Of a stretch of DNA of 64,000 nt, positions 39,101 through 45,976 are shown piece after piece. Source of the DNA: an uncultured Lachnospiraceae bacterium (lineage in GTDB: Bacteria; Bacillota; Clostridia; Lachnospirales; Lachnospiraceae); assembly GCA_902800325.1 (NCBI GenBank), contig CADCDW010000001.1, positions 16,312 to 80,311 of the forward strand. Reading direction: 5' to 3'. The notes below the pieces were generated by a model. The model was given only the letters and a program-made list of their open reading frames with translations. It had not been told where the DNA came from and did no database searches. Each line of letters starts with the position of its first letter. The stretch's first letter is position 1. The position numbers and the translations under genes are program-made.

Positions 39101-39174
39101 TTATAGCTTATCGTCACAGAAGTAATTACCAAAATGACTGCCATAATAATCGCCAACAATTTCTTTTGTCTCAT
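33175..39174 (-). CDS. Giant secreted, membrane-anchored Ig-like repeat protein
   Basis: A 1999-residue protein with a signal peptide (KKLLAIIMAVILVITSVTIS) and a C-terminal anchor helix followed by a basic stop (FIIAKRRRDNQ). It has no LPXTG. The outer part consists of Ig-like/Ca-binding-style repeats: repeated DKTNPEIRISYNNN-type strand starts, DMAGNVTSYGQTDEFTIDKT and similar DxAGN turns across about 600-1950. This is a rod or stalk architecture. It has its own AAGGAGGT ribosome site and lies between the TT-motif membrane protein and the kinase/EssC genes. It might occupy the place of EsaA as an envelope-spanning element, or be a surface adhesin; both are inference. Confidence 0.88.
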   Translation of the reverse strand: MRQKKLLAIIMAVILVITSVTISYKMSEAEEPTVSGVNIVLDLGTDSYNGKTFSVSFNLSDNNECDFTESYTVVDNKITVSDKTLVAGKLYNVIVTLTDTDGVEYSGNTSITTPGAEAAGDDLNVSGSVNVAAVTYSQVVITLDSAEYTGVSVVEEGYSITTPGADGKCTITKNDSSAIEKGTNIHLKSSKDGINYNKSLSINSESINVGFASSDEESYDGITINLGDTYSGIKITGEGFTVERTNTNTVELTNLIKKGVGINVSASKDGLNYTGAATVTTKIFDVTLTPTQYKLSITRPEDVIVKYSEGDGNKIEYNNNSIFDKDKTYNFEVVAPQNKVLNVNGVSSVNKSLSSNNSDWKEEADFTLTGIPSNQTIVISVEKPKLTSVGIKIGDTTINDGGTIDNVYPSITKNFEVVYSLEGGYPLPDGFKYQATIDNEHAQYINDTELSSGMLIVKPDYNDIDEFAGMSINLTKASDSNDVVNDNNISANIKLNVTEAAVIYGTDYTISDKTVLYADPDYNDGSHIYYKDSDASKVTLLKRNYLEFRAKILADLTNEKIEGDFSAISDGGTKVDLGNGILRIQMRNTEKIASGNITLIRDNDAPKITVTPDTDVPTDNIEGVNYYFVNGNKKIIAEANDEKSGLKMFAVSPKDIDITGDGTVGKLESIISDIQNSEDCTVINSGDDISKSSCVVDEQCNTLYLYAIDNVGNISKQEVNIAKDTNEPTVDITVEKPELLTKEDNTYYLNNENLELTISAKDGFSGLAYIDTNGKGTLVTSESNNPFKIYEVDDNNNIVTDSTLVPYGNSFEDGEYTVKVNVPSSPEKQYKLYIKIQDLAGNVHEETITIIVDTTDPVIDDFILDKFAVDNNTSIKGATNSGRYKFKVTEANLLKVELQYKLLDGTDKTIQLFDGDTPVDNNVYEFNKLLEDQLINEEATIIAYDKAGNEPANFEFTYSFDNKEVNFVSATNKSTPLAEVSDYDVVGKNAVIEFKIKEKNFREDLFGCKIQKLDGSGEYVDDTTVAVTPQFTVDGSEITITCNIDFASDGRYKVIGYYNDIALHTRIGEEYSGEYKSNPKIMEYKKVLVSDNTTPVLKSTVTVDKTNKTMTVDYTLTETNPDFKKSEFTINAKNNLGDVDNAKINDSVVPINNIENILKDEGTWKKNNDGTYSTKIVFETEGEYSINITPKDYAAHTGSVNSVKEIFDITAPKTESLTVTTPYNTSNTDFSQFATGEKEKEAELTIKVSDLVSKDTVSVDYEMISQESSTPSTNNKKLTLNRTDKDVFEGSVKIDPNFKGVLKFKYTDTNGNSTTEEIKYNNGIVVENAEQHALTSDVTITDLNTSDARKGIYNEDVRFNLATLATYSGINNVECTINGVAQNLNGAFDSGNITTSWNQDLSINSDTFEGNDIEVVFTMTDNAQFKKTTTATYAIDKTAPVIRVSYDNNSPLNERYYNATRTATISVDELNFENSDVDITATRNGSSMSIPANFSTDGVQRTNAAGKKYYTYVMSIPFAEDGDYTFTITVTDMAGNVTSYGQTDEFTIDKTNPEIRISYNNNNALNGNYYGEARVATITVNEHNFDPASVKVNLTAQGAGVPAVSGFSNNGDVHTATVSFSEDADYTISANCVDLAGNESNSIAEEAFTVDLTDPVIEITGINSNESYKGSVNPVVTVTDTNYDLDGVEITIVGGKHGLKEVGSDIANIENGQTFTYSDLRHIQDNDDSYTIKAVATDKAGHSSEEIMTYRVNRYGSIYTLNDELLKAVENYYATSSDKYAIIEENVDEVEKYTITYTVDNDIVNLEEGSDFTVKADKNKDDWNENVYTLSADSFEKEGVYNISISSEDSVGNVSDNKSKGLDVEFCIDNTKPVCIISGVAEGQEIKKDASADIVIEAYDNIKFADMKVEVNGEVLATEKDMEDGKVSFKLKPNSGAQVLKVTCHDAAGNEELQVVNFTFDVGVLKTHKTFVIVIAVILALLAAGFIFFIIAKRRRDNQ

Positions 39175-39244
39175 AAATAAACCTCCTTAATCATCTTTAC
39201 TTTTTGAGCTTTTCTAAATCCTTTTAATGTTTATTTATTACTTT

Positions 39245-39784
39245 TTATATAACCTCGTCCGTATGCACATACATAATTTGATTTATTATATTAAATTGCA
39301 TATTTGCAATTGGACTAACAACATAATTATTATTGTGTTGATTCTCATTTAAGACCGTCGTCTGCGACTCAGATGAGAAATCCAACTGAGTTGTATCCGC
39401 TTCTGATTGGTCGTACAAAACCGCAGTTGCCGCTTCGGAAGAGTATCCAAGAGGCGTTGTATCATAGCTATCACTATAAGCCGATTGTGAAGGCGGCGGT
39501 GACATACCGAGTTTTTCTGCAGGACTTTGATTTTTCTTCAGACTTCCTGAATTGGTAAAAACCTTATCCTTCATCTTAACATTATATTTTTGCTGCAACT
39601 GACTCGTAAATGAATTGTTTTCTTCCATCTCCTTTATAGCCTTCTTCTCAGAAAAACCTAACATTCTTCCTATTATGTGTCTAATATCAAATAGGAAAAA
39701 AAGAACAATGGAAATAACTAACATAATTATTGCAGCCGTCATGCATACTATGTAAATCGTATGAAGAGTTTCAATATTGTTCAT
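39245..39784 (-). CDS. Single-pass membrane protein with repeated TT-x-L motifs (candidate kinase substrate)
   Basis: An unrecognised 179-residue protein. Residues about 9-33 form a membrane helix; the rest is probably cytoplasmic. Between residues 105 and 147 it repeats an acidic Thr-Thr pattern: DTTPL (108-112), ATAVL (119-123), DTTQL (130-134) and QTTVL (141-145), embedded in SSE spacers. The protease-FHA protein upstream has matching ETSVL and ETTVL just before its FHA domain. In GarA/OdhI-type regulators such Thr pairs are phosphorylated and bound by FHA. The ATG abuts the kinase stop (TAGATG), so it is translated with that kinase. Confidence 0.78.
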   Translation of the reverse strand: MNNIETLHTIYIVCMTAAIIMLVISIVLFFLFDIRHIIGRMLGFSEKKAIKEMEENNSFTSQLQQKYNVKMKDKVFTNSGSLKKNQSPAEKLGMSPPPSQSAYSDSYDTTPLGYSSEAATAVLYDQSEADTTQLDFSSESQTTVLNENQHNNNYVVSPIANMQFNIINQIMYVHTDEVI

Positions 39785-41515
39785 CTACTCACCCTCCCCC
39801 GATTCATTATCATTAGGTGCTATGATCGATGTGCTTCCATAAGCCGCATTATATGCATTCCATGCATTAGGAATATTACTCATAATATAGTCATAAAGCA
39901 CTTCATTTGACGCATCTCTAGTCACATTACTCATATGAGATTCTATCTCATTTAGCATATTTTCTATCTCTGCCCCATCTACACCTGCCTGCCTAAAATC
40001 TGATGCATGCCCATGTATATTAGTTACAAAATCTTTATATACATATAATTGCGTTTTAGGATTGAGAACCTCACTATTCTTTAGATCAACCAAGTCATAC
40101 CAAAAATCCGAATAAGATGCAGCCGCATCACCCATATCATCTAATTGTGCTCCTAACTTTGTGTAATATCCGCCAATCTTCGCATATATCTGAGCATTGT
40201 TATATTCTGCAGCATTTGTCTTACCATTGCTTTGTTTGACTTCTTTGACCTGCGAAAACCAATTTGTGGCCTGTTGAATCATGCTTGTATATTCAATTTT
40301 TCCATTACCTAAAGCCTTGCCATAATCATACCAATATGCCGCGCCTAATTTATAAGCAAACTCAGCATATCCAACTTCATCCGCCTTCATCCTATCATCA
40401 TTTTCATTTACAAGTCTGATAAGATTTATAGCCTCACTTTCTTCAAACAGCCCATCTTCCCTATAATATTCAAGCAACTTTGAAAAACCATCAGCTCTGC
40501 TTGGATCCAACTCCACTGCTTTTTTGATGTAATCCTCATAAGATTGTTGATTAACCGACTGTTCTGCCTTAGTAAGGTAATTATCATATGTAGTATTGAT
40601 AATTTTATTTTCTCTGGCATGTGCGTATATTGATGTTCCTCCCAACACTATCGCCATAATAGTTGTAGCTACAAAAGTTCCAAATTTTGCTTTTTGTTTT
40701 CTTTTATACTCTATATCTAACTCATTATAGTGTTCCAAAGCATACATTAACTCAGCGCAGCTTTGGTATCTGTCATTTGGATTATCTCTGGTGCATTTTA
40801 GTATTATTTCTTCAAGTCCCGATGACAAATCAGGATTCCACTGTCTTATAGGATACTTCTCATACGGAGGTTTAGCAGGATTATGTCCAGTTAAAAGATG
40901 ATACATTGTAGCACCGAGACAATATATATCCGTTCTTGCATCTGTCTGTCCCTGTCCTCCAAACTGCTCAGGAGCCGCATAACCTCTTGTCCCCAAACAA
41001 ACAGTATCCTCCACACTTTCATTTTTAAATTCCCTGGCTGTACCAAAATCTATTAATGTAACGTTTCCATCCGGTTTAAGCATTACATTTGACGGTTTCA
41101 TATCTCTATATATAATTGGTGGAATTCTCGTATGCAGATAACTCAATACATCACATAGTTGCTTAGCCCACTCAACTACATACTCCTGCGGTTGAGCCCC
41201 CAATTCATTGATAGCATCGCTCAAAGGTTTTCCCTCTATATAATCCATAACTATCAAAAAAGAATCCGCATTATCGATAACATCGATTATACTTGGGAGA
41301 TTTGGATGTTTAAGCTTCTTGAGCATATCAATTTCGGCAACAAGTCCCTGCTTTACCACTTCAAAATCCTGTTTACCATCTTTTCTGACTTCTTTAACAG
41401 CCCACTGTTTATTTGCTTTTTCATTCATTGCAAGGTAGACTACACTCATTCCACCTTGACCTACTTTATTCAGTATTTTATATTTTCCATCTACGACGGA
41501 ACCTATTTCCAACAT
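39785..41515 (-). CDS. Transmembrane Ser/Thr protein kinase (PknB-like, no PASTA)
   Basis: A 576-residue Hanks-type kinase with complete catalytic features: Gly loop VGQGGMSVVY, Lys41, YRD (136-138), Asn143, DFG (156-158), a GTRGYAAPEQ activation segment end and DIYCLGATMYHLL. After the domain (about 270) comes a membrane helix (TFVATTIMAIVLGGTSIYA, about 285-303) and a helical outer region with TPR-like units. The Arg of HRD is kept, so it is likely activation-loop regulated. It lies in a kinase-phosphatase-FHA run with 12 and 0 base gaps. Likely substrates are the neighbouring TT-motif and FHA proteins. Confidence 0.95.
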   Translation of the reverse strand: MLEIGSVVDGKYKILNKVGQGGMSVVYLAMNEKANKQWAVKEVRKDGKQDFEVVKQGLVAEIDMLKKLKHPNLPSIIDVIDNADSFLIVMDYIEGKPLSDAINELGAQPQEYVVEWAKQLCDVLSYLHTRIPPIIYRDMKPSNVMLKPDGNVTLIDFGTAREFKNESVEDTVCLGTRGYAAPEQFGGQGQTDARTDIYCLGATMYHLLTGHNPAKPPYEKYPIRQWNPDLSSGLEEIILKCTRDNPNDRYQSCAELMYALEHYNELDIEYKRKQKAKFGTFVATTIMAIVLGGTSIYAHARENKIINTTYDNYLTKAEQSVNQQSYEDYIKKAVELDPSRADGFSKLLEYYREDGLFEESEAINLIRLVNENDDRMKADEVGYAEFAYKLGAAYWYDYGKALGNGKIEYTSMIQQATNWFSQVKEVKQSNGKTNAAEYNNAQIYAKIGGYYTKLGAQLDDMGDAAASYSDFWYDLVDLKNSEVLNPKTQLYVYKDFVTNIHGHASDFRQAGVDGAEIENMLNEIESHMSNVTRDASNEVLYDYIMSNIPNAWNAYNAAYGSTSIIAPNDNESGEGE

Positions 41516-41527
41516 TTATTTTTCTCC

Positions 41528-42295
41528 TTAATTCACTTTTATCAAAGCAACGGATATGTTATCATTTTCTAATCTGTATTTATTCAAGTCCGTAAGATAT
41601 TTTGTATTTTCCATCATATTGTTTTGTGTGAGTAAAACTTGTGGATTTAAATACTGGTATATCTCTTCAGGAGTTATAATATGTCTGAATCCATCCGAAC
41701 ATAGCATAAAAACATCTCCATAATTCACCTCACCTGAGAAGAAATCAGGTTCTATATAATCAGAGGCTCCTACGCATTGTAATAGCACATTTCTGCGTGG
41801 ATCCCTCATCGCTTCTTCCATCGTCATATGACCAAGCTCCATTTCTCTTTGAATGACTGTTTGGTCTTTTGTAATTTGATTCAGAGTGTTATTAATCTGA
41901 TAAACTCTGGAATCTCCAACATTTACTACGTAATATCTATTATTTATAACTAAAACAGCCGCAGCCGTTGTACCTAAACTTATTCCTCTACTTTCACCAT
42001 ACTTGGCAATCATTTTAGCTTGTGTTAATATTAAATTTTTCCAAATATTATATAATTCTCTCTCAGTAAAACCCCTCTTAAGCAAATCCGGAAAATCATT
42101 CTGAAACCAATTTGCTAAAGCTTTTATTAATGTGGCAGATGCGAGCTCGCCTTTTGCGAGCCCGCCCATACCATCACATACTGCACCGAAAGCAACCTCT
42201 CCTATGCTTGTCTGTGCAACTTGGAGCAAAACTGAGTCTTGATTTGTCTTTTTTTTAATGCCTACATCTGTGTGTGCGAAAATCAAATAACTCAT
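41528..42295 (-). CDS. PP2C-family Ser/Thr protein phosphatase
   Basis: A 255-residue PPM/PP2C enzyme with the expected metal-site motifs: HTDVGIKKKTNQDSVLL, AVCDGMGGLAKGE, VNVGDSRVYQI, MLCSDGFRHII and the final ENDNISVALIKVN (DN motif). Mn- or Mg-dependent and cytoplasmic. It reverses phosphorylation by the adjacent kinase. Gaps to its neighbours are 12 and 18 bases. The kinase, PP2C and FHA set resembles the PpkA-PppA-Fha pathway of type VI secretion, here placed in a type VII locus. Confidence 0.96.
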   Translation of the reverse strand: MSYLIFAHTDVGIKKKTNQDSVLLQVAQTSIGEVAFGAVCDGMGGLAKGELASATLIKALANWFQNDFPDLLKRGFTERELYNIWKNLILTQAKMIAKYGESRGISLGTTAAAVLVINNRYYVVNVGDSRVYQINNTLNQITKDQTVIQREMELGHMTMEEAMRDPRRNVLLQCVGASDYIEPDFFSGEVNYGDVFMLCSDGFRHIITPEEIYQYLNPQVLLTQNNMMENTKYLTDLNKYRLENDNISVALIKVN

Positions 42296-42313
42296 ATATC
42301 TATTACCCCTATA

Positions 42314-44050
42314 TTATCCAACATTAAAGATGAATTCTTCCTCAGCAAATTTGATTCTGTCTCCATCCGATAATGCAACCTCTTGCTTAGCAGCTATCAT
42401 CTGTCCGTTAACAAATGTATAGTTTGTAGAATTATTATCTATAACAAAATATTGCCCATTCTTATAAACTATATCAGCATGTATACGGCTTACTGCATTA
42501 TTGTTCGTTACACAATAATCAACCTTATTTCTCTCTTTACCTACTCTGAAAAGTTGTTTGGTTATATCCACCTTCTCATTAGTTTTAACTCTTGTAAGAG
42601 AAGCTCTAACATGATTGTTGCCATTTAATACTGTAGTTTCTCCCTGACCATAGCCAAGCACACTTGTTTCACCTGCTCCTTCACCCTGGAAAACCGGAGC
42701 TGTCGGTTGTTGTATAGCAGCTGTAGGAACGATAGGCGGTGTTGGCGGTGTTGGTGGTATTGGTGACTGTATAAGCTGCGGCGAAACCGGTACCTGCGGT
42801 GTAGCAGGAGGCGCCATCGGTCTTGGTGCACCGCCATAAGGACCTGCATTTTTTTTCTTCTTACCCGATGATATAGCTATTATCACTATTACTATCACTA
42901 TTACCAAAATAACAGCTATTATTATGATAATAATTAATGTTGTATTATTACCTGATTTTTCCAAATCATCTATTGCATTATTCAGCGAAGAAACAGCAGC
43001 ATCTACATCACTTTGAGTCGAATCACTATTGTTAAGAACTTCGGTAGCTGAACTTATAGCATCTTGAAGAGCTTTATAACTTTCTTCAGTAAACTCGTCC
43101 TTTGTGTATCCTTTAGCATCTGCAATTGCTTCAGAAAGAGCGTTTTTGTTTACAGAATTTATTGGTTCAGTTGTAGGTTCAACAGGGTCATCTCCAGATT
43201 CTGTCATTGGCTCAGTTGTCACTTCTGTTGTCGCTTCGGTTGTATTAGGATCAGGTATAGGTGTTGCAGTCTTATACTTAATTCCCAAAGCATCAAGAAC
43301 TTCTGTTACTTCCTTTATACACAATGAGTAATAATATGTTCCACCACCCACATCATAAAGGAAAGTATTAACACCGATTACTGCACCCGTAGAGTCAAGC
43401 AAAGGTCCTCCGGAATTGCCTTCTGTAACAACAGCCGAATGCTGAACATAAGGCACGCCACCGATTTTATTTTCTTTCATTGAAACAGAGCCCTTGGTAA
43501 CTGTCACATCATCCTCAGTGTAATACGTAAAATCCTGTACATCCTGAACTGCTGACGGATAACCCATGGCATAAACGTCTTCAGTAAGTCCCGGTCCTTC
43601 AGGATCGAGTGCTAATGCATTTCTCTGATATATTGGCTCGTCTAACTTAAGGATTGCAAAGTCATCATCCTCACTGGTTTTCACTATAGTACAGTTTTGG
43701 GTTATATCTCTTGTAACTACTACTTCAATTTTAATGTTTAACCTCTCTACACCATAGTATGCAGCAGCCTCAGCCTCTTCTTCCGGCGTTAAACTTACCA
43801 CGTGATTACATGTGATAACATATTGCGCACCATCTTCTGTATCACTTATAAGGAAGCCGCTTCCCTGCCCAAGCCAAAATTTTTGATTGGTATTTGCATC
43901 AAGATGATACATATTGATCTGCAATACGCCACTTCTGTCCAAATTATCACCTGACTCAGCTGACACAGACAAAGGTTTTACTATCATTAGTAAAATAGCA
44001 AAACTCAGCAAAACAACTAAAAACTTACTTTTTTGTTTAATTAATCTCAT
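42314..44050 (-). CDS. Trypsin-like serine protease / FIVAR / TM / cytoplasmic FHA protein
   Basis: A 578-residue fusion. A signal peptide (1-31) is followed by a trypsin-like protease with His83 (CNHVV), Asp in DDDFAILKL (about 130) and Ser213 (TEGNSGGPLLD), so the catalytic triad is intact. A Thr/Glu-rich linker and a FIVAR-like helical segment (about 300-360) come next. Then a membrane helix (about 370-393), a Pro-rich tail, two Thr motifs ETSVL (461-465) and ETTVL (471-475), and an FHA domain (about 495-575; VGKERN, SRIHADIV, NSTNYTFVNG). An outside protease is thus linked to an inside phosphothreonine reader. First gene of the locus, under the promoter at 44085-44113. Confidence 0.92.
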   Translation of the reverse strand: MRLIKQKSKFLVVLLSFAILLMIVKPLSVSAESGDNLDRSGVLQINMYHLDANTNQKFWLGQGSGFLISDTEDGAQYVITCNHVVSLTPEEEAEAAAYYGVERLNIKIEVVVTRDITQNCTIVKTSEDDDFAILKLDEPIYQRNALALDPEGPGLTEDVYAMGYPSAVQDVQDFTYYTEDDVTVTKGSVSMKENKIGGVPYVQHSAVVTEGNSGGPLLDSTGAVIGVNTFLYDVGGGTYYYSLCIKEVTEVLDALGIKYKTATPIPDPNTTEATTEVTTEPMTESGDDPVEPTTEPINSVNKNALSEAIADAKGYTKDEFTEESYKALQDAISSATEVLNNSDSTQSDVDAAVSSLNNAIDDLEKSGNNTTLIIIIIIAVILVIVIVIVIIAISSGKKKKNAGPYGGAPRPMAPPATPQVPVSPQLIQSPIPPTPPTPPIVPTAAIQQPTAPVFQGEGAGETSVLGYGQGETTVLNGNNHVRASLTRVKTNEKVDITKQLFRVGKERNKVDYCVTNNNAVSRIHADIVYKNGQYFVIDNNSTNYTFVNGQMIAAKQEVALSDGDRIKFAEEEFIFNVG

Positions 44051-44078
44051 GTTTTCCTCTCCTTTTTTTGCATTTATG

Positions 44079-44088
44079 TACTATAGTA
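44079..44088. promoter_or_regulatory. Palindromic operator 1 (TACTATAGTA)
   Basis: Perfect 10-base palindrome overlapping the -10 of the protease-FHA promoter. The same sequence recurs at 44211-44220 in front of the divergent XRE gene. Confidence 0.65.
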
Positions 44089-44113
44089 TATCATTTTTGT
44101 CGAATTTTGACAA
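44085..44113 (-). promoter_or_regulatory. Main promoter of the T7SS/kinase locus
   Basis: TTGTCA (44108-44113) and TATACT (44085-44090) lie 17 bases apart on the minus strand, about 35 bases before the protease-FHA start. The -10 overlaps operator 1, which fits repression. Confidence 0.65.
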
Positions 44114-44151
44114 TAGTATGTTTTTTTCATAGTTTTTCTTATTTTTTTCTC

Positions 44152-44161
44152 GCCTATAGTA
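44152..44161. promoter_or_regulatory. Operator 2 (GCCTATAGTA, imperfect)
   Basis: Matches 8 of 10 bases of the palindrome at 44079 and 44211. It lies between the two divergent promoters. Confidence 0.45.
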
Positions 44162-44193
44162 TTTATTTTGAAAAATTAATAGCTTAAAGCCAA

Positions 44194-44221
44194 TTGATAT
44201 AGTAAGCAAATACTATAGTAT
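44194..44221 (+). promoter_or_regulatory. Promoter of the XRE regulator
   Basis: TTGATA (44194-44199) and TAGTAT (44216-44221) with a 16-base spacer on the plus strand. The -10 overlaps operator 3, which suggests autoregulation. Confidence 0.5.
44211..44220. promoter_or_regulatory. Palindromic operator 3 (TACTATAGTA)
   Basis: Exact copy of operator 1, overlapping the inferred XRE promoter. Confidence 0.65.
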
Positions 44222-44285
44222 TTAATTCAAGAATAATACATACTAATTTATTTATTTTGCCATATTAATAAAAGGAGGTATGACT

Positions 44286-44708
44286 ATGACAAATATTTCA
44301 AACATCCTCGGCGAGCGAATTAGGCATTATAGAAAAAGTCAACATTTAAGTCAGGAAAAACTATCGGAACTTGCAAATCTTCATCCAACATATATAGGTC
44401 AATTAGAACGTGGAGAGAAAAATGCTTCAGTAGAAACATTATACAAAATATGTAACGCCTTAGATGTACCTATAACCACACTTTTAGAAAAGATTGACGA
44501 ATACAAAGCAAATGAACCCCTGTTAAAAATATCTAAACTATCAGATATTAATTCAACTTATGCAGCTATCGAAATCAAAGAAACTAATCATGAAATAAAT
44601 ATCCCTCTTACCGTATATGAAATTCTTTCTAAGGAGTCATTAGAAAATCAAAAGAATATATTGACAATTGTTACAGCTGCACTAAAAGTAAACAGAAAAT
44701 TTCAATAA
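44286..44708 (+). CDS. XRE-family transcriptional regulator
   Basis: About 140 residues. Residues about 6-62 are a Cro/C1-type helix-turn-helix (IRHYRKSQHLSQEKLSELAN, IGQLERGEKNASVETLYKIC); the C-terminal half is helical and probably dimerises. It is transcribed divergently from the T7SS/kinase locus, with 235 bases between them containing three similar palindromes. The start at 44286 is preferred because GGAGG is 7 bases upstream; the ATG at 44280 is only 1 base from it. Probable local repressor and autorepressor, inferred from position and operators. It ends in a large hairpin. Confidence 0.92.
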   Translation: MTNISNILGERIRHYRKSQHLSQEKLSELANLHPTYIGQLERGEKNASVETLYKICNALDVPITTLLEKIDEYKANEPLLKISKLSDINSTYAAIEIKETNHEINIPLTVYEILSKESLENQKNILTIVTAALKVNRKFQ

Positions 44709-44822
44709 AAATGTTATAAGCTTTTGTCCAATAATCCAAATATCAAAAATAAAAGGATGGTTTTATGCATACACTAAACAATAGTGTAACGTTCATAAAA
44801 TCATCCTATTTATATAACATTT
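44709..44822. terminator. Three-tier inverted repeat between convergent genes
   Basis: Outer stem AAATGTTATA (44709-44718) with TATAACATTT (44813-44822), middle stem AGGATGGTTTTATG (44754-44767) with CATAAAATCATCCT (44794-44807; one G-T pair), apical ACACT/AGTGT. Bidirectional terminator candidate for the XRE gene and the convergent membrane-protein gene. Confidence 0.7.
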
Positions 44823-44870
44823 AATTAAATCAACTAATTATTCCACTAAATCCAAATACGTATGTAAAAC

Positions 44871-45224
44871 TTACATTTTAAACGCCTTATGTTTTTTATT
44901 CATCATCTCATCATACTGAACATACATTTTCTGCACACTGTTTTCAAGAAGATAGTAATGCATTACATACGGTATCAGCAAAACAAGTAGTGCTATTGTA
45001 AGAAAAAGCATAACCATCTTGCCACTGTAATTAAGATATATAATTGTCATAAGAGTCATAAGTGCAAACAAAACCGTAACAATAAGATGCACCAGTCTTT
45101 CATGTGCAAAAAAACCTGTCTGAACCAGATGTTTTTTTATCTCCTCATCCCAATCAGTTTCTTTGTTGTCTTCCTCAAGCAAATTATCGATATATGACAA
45201 ATAGGCAAGAATTCTTTTTTTCAT
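44871..45224 (-). CDS. Small two-helix membrane protein, unknown
   Basis: About 117 residues. A charged N-terminal segment (YIDNLLEEDNKETDWDEEIK) is followed by two membrane helices (LIVTVLFALMTLMTIIYLNY and VMLFLTIALLVLLIPYVMHY) and a charged end. The start MKKRIL is chosen since AAAGGA is close upstream and the longer ORF start lacks a site. No family recognised. It is downstream of yqeG on the same strand with a 102-base gap. Confidence 0.72.
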   Translation of the reverse strand: MKKRILAYLSYIDNLLEEDNKETDWDEEIKKHLVQTGFFAHERLVHLIVTVLFALMTLMTIIYLNYSGKMVMLFLTIALLVLLIPYVMHYYLLENSVQKMYVQYDEMMNKKHKAFKM

Positions 45225-45326
45225 AATCCTTTTATCTCCTTTTTTATCGTTATATGGTTCACACATTTAAGAGCGAGCTCTCGTCTGCACATTTTTTCAA
45301 AATAGAGTCTTCCTCAAACGCATACA

Positions 45327-45839
45327 TTACATTTTTGTTTTTATCTTATGTTTTCTTTTATAAAAGAAAAGAACAAGTTTTTCAGGTATACGCTTAAGTA
45401 TTATCTGAATCTCCTCATGCTTTGCAATAGGTTTTACAAGTATACTGTGAAGCTTTGCATTGTTTGCGCCCCAGATATCGGTAAAAAGCTGATCACCGAC
45501 AAAAAGAGTATTACCTTTATCGGTACCCATTTTCTTCATAGCCTTTATGTAACCTTTAGCAAGCGGCTTGCCGGCTTTATATATGTATGTTGCTCCAAAT
45601 TCTTTATTAAAATCCGCAACACGTTTTTCATCATTATTGGATAAAAAACAAACCTTATAGCCCATCGCCATAAGTTTTTTTATCAAAACCGAGGCGCGAA
45701 AATCCGCCGGAGCGTCATGTTCAACAAGTGTATTGTCTATATCAAATATAACTCCTCTAAACCCATCATTATAATATTTTTTAAAATCTATCGAATATGT
45801 CGAATCATAATATTCTGTCGGATAAAAAATCTTAAACAT
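45327..45839 (-). CDS. yqeG: YqeG-family HAD phosphatase
   Basis: A 170-residue HAD-superfamily IIIA phosphatase. Motif I is FDIDNTLVEHDAP, motif II LSNNDEKR, the Lys is in YKAGKPLAKG and motif III is FVGDQLFTDIWGAN. This matches the YqeG/phosphatidylglycerophosphatase-like family found throughout Firmicutes. Possible roles are in phospholipid synthesis or general phosphatase activity. All catalytic residues are present. It lies downstream of uvrC across a 268-base gap holding tandem repeats. Confidence 0.92.
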   Translation of the reverse strand: MFKIFYPTEYYDSTYSIDFKKYYNDGFRGVIFDIDNTLVEHDAPADFRASVLIKKLMAMGYKVCFLSNNDEKRVADFNKEFGATYIYKAGKPLAKGYIKAMKKMGTDKGNTLFVGDQLFTDIWGANNAKLHSILVKPIAKHEEIQIILKRIPEKLVLFFYKRKHKIKTKM

Positions 45840-45976
45840 ACAGTCTCACCAGCCTATAAATAATTATAATATTTAAATTGTTTTACCTTTATTTTATTTA
45901 TACATGCATTTCAAAATAAATCAATATCTTTCGGCATTTTTTGATATTTTGCCGAAAAAATAAAGCAAATCGCATG

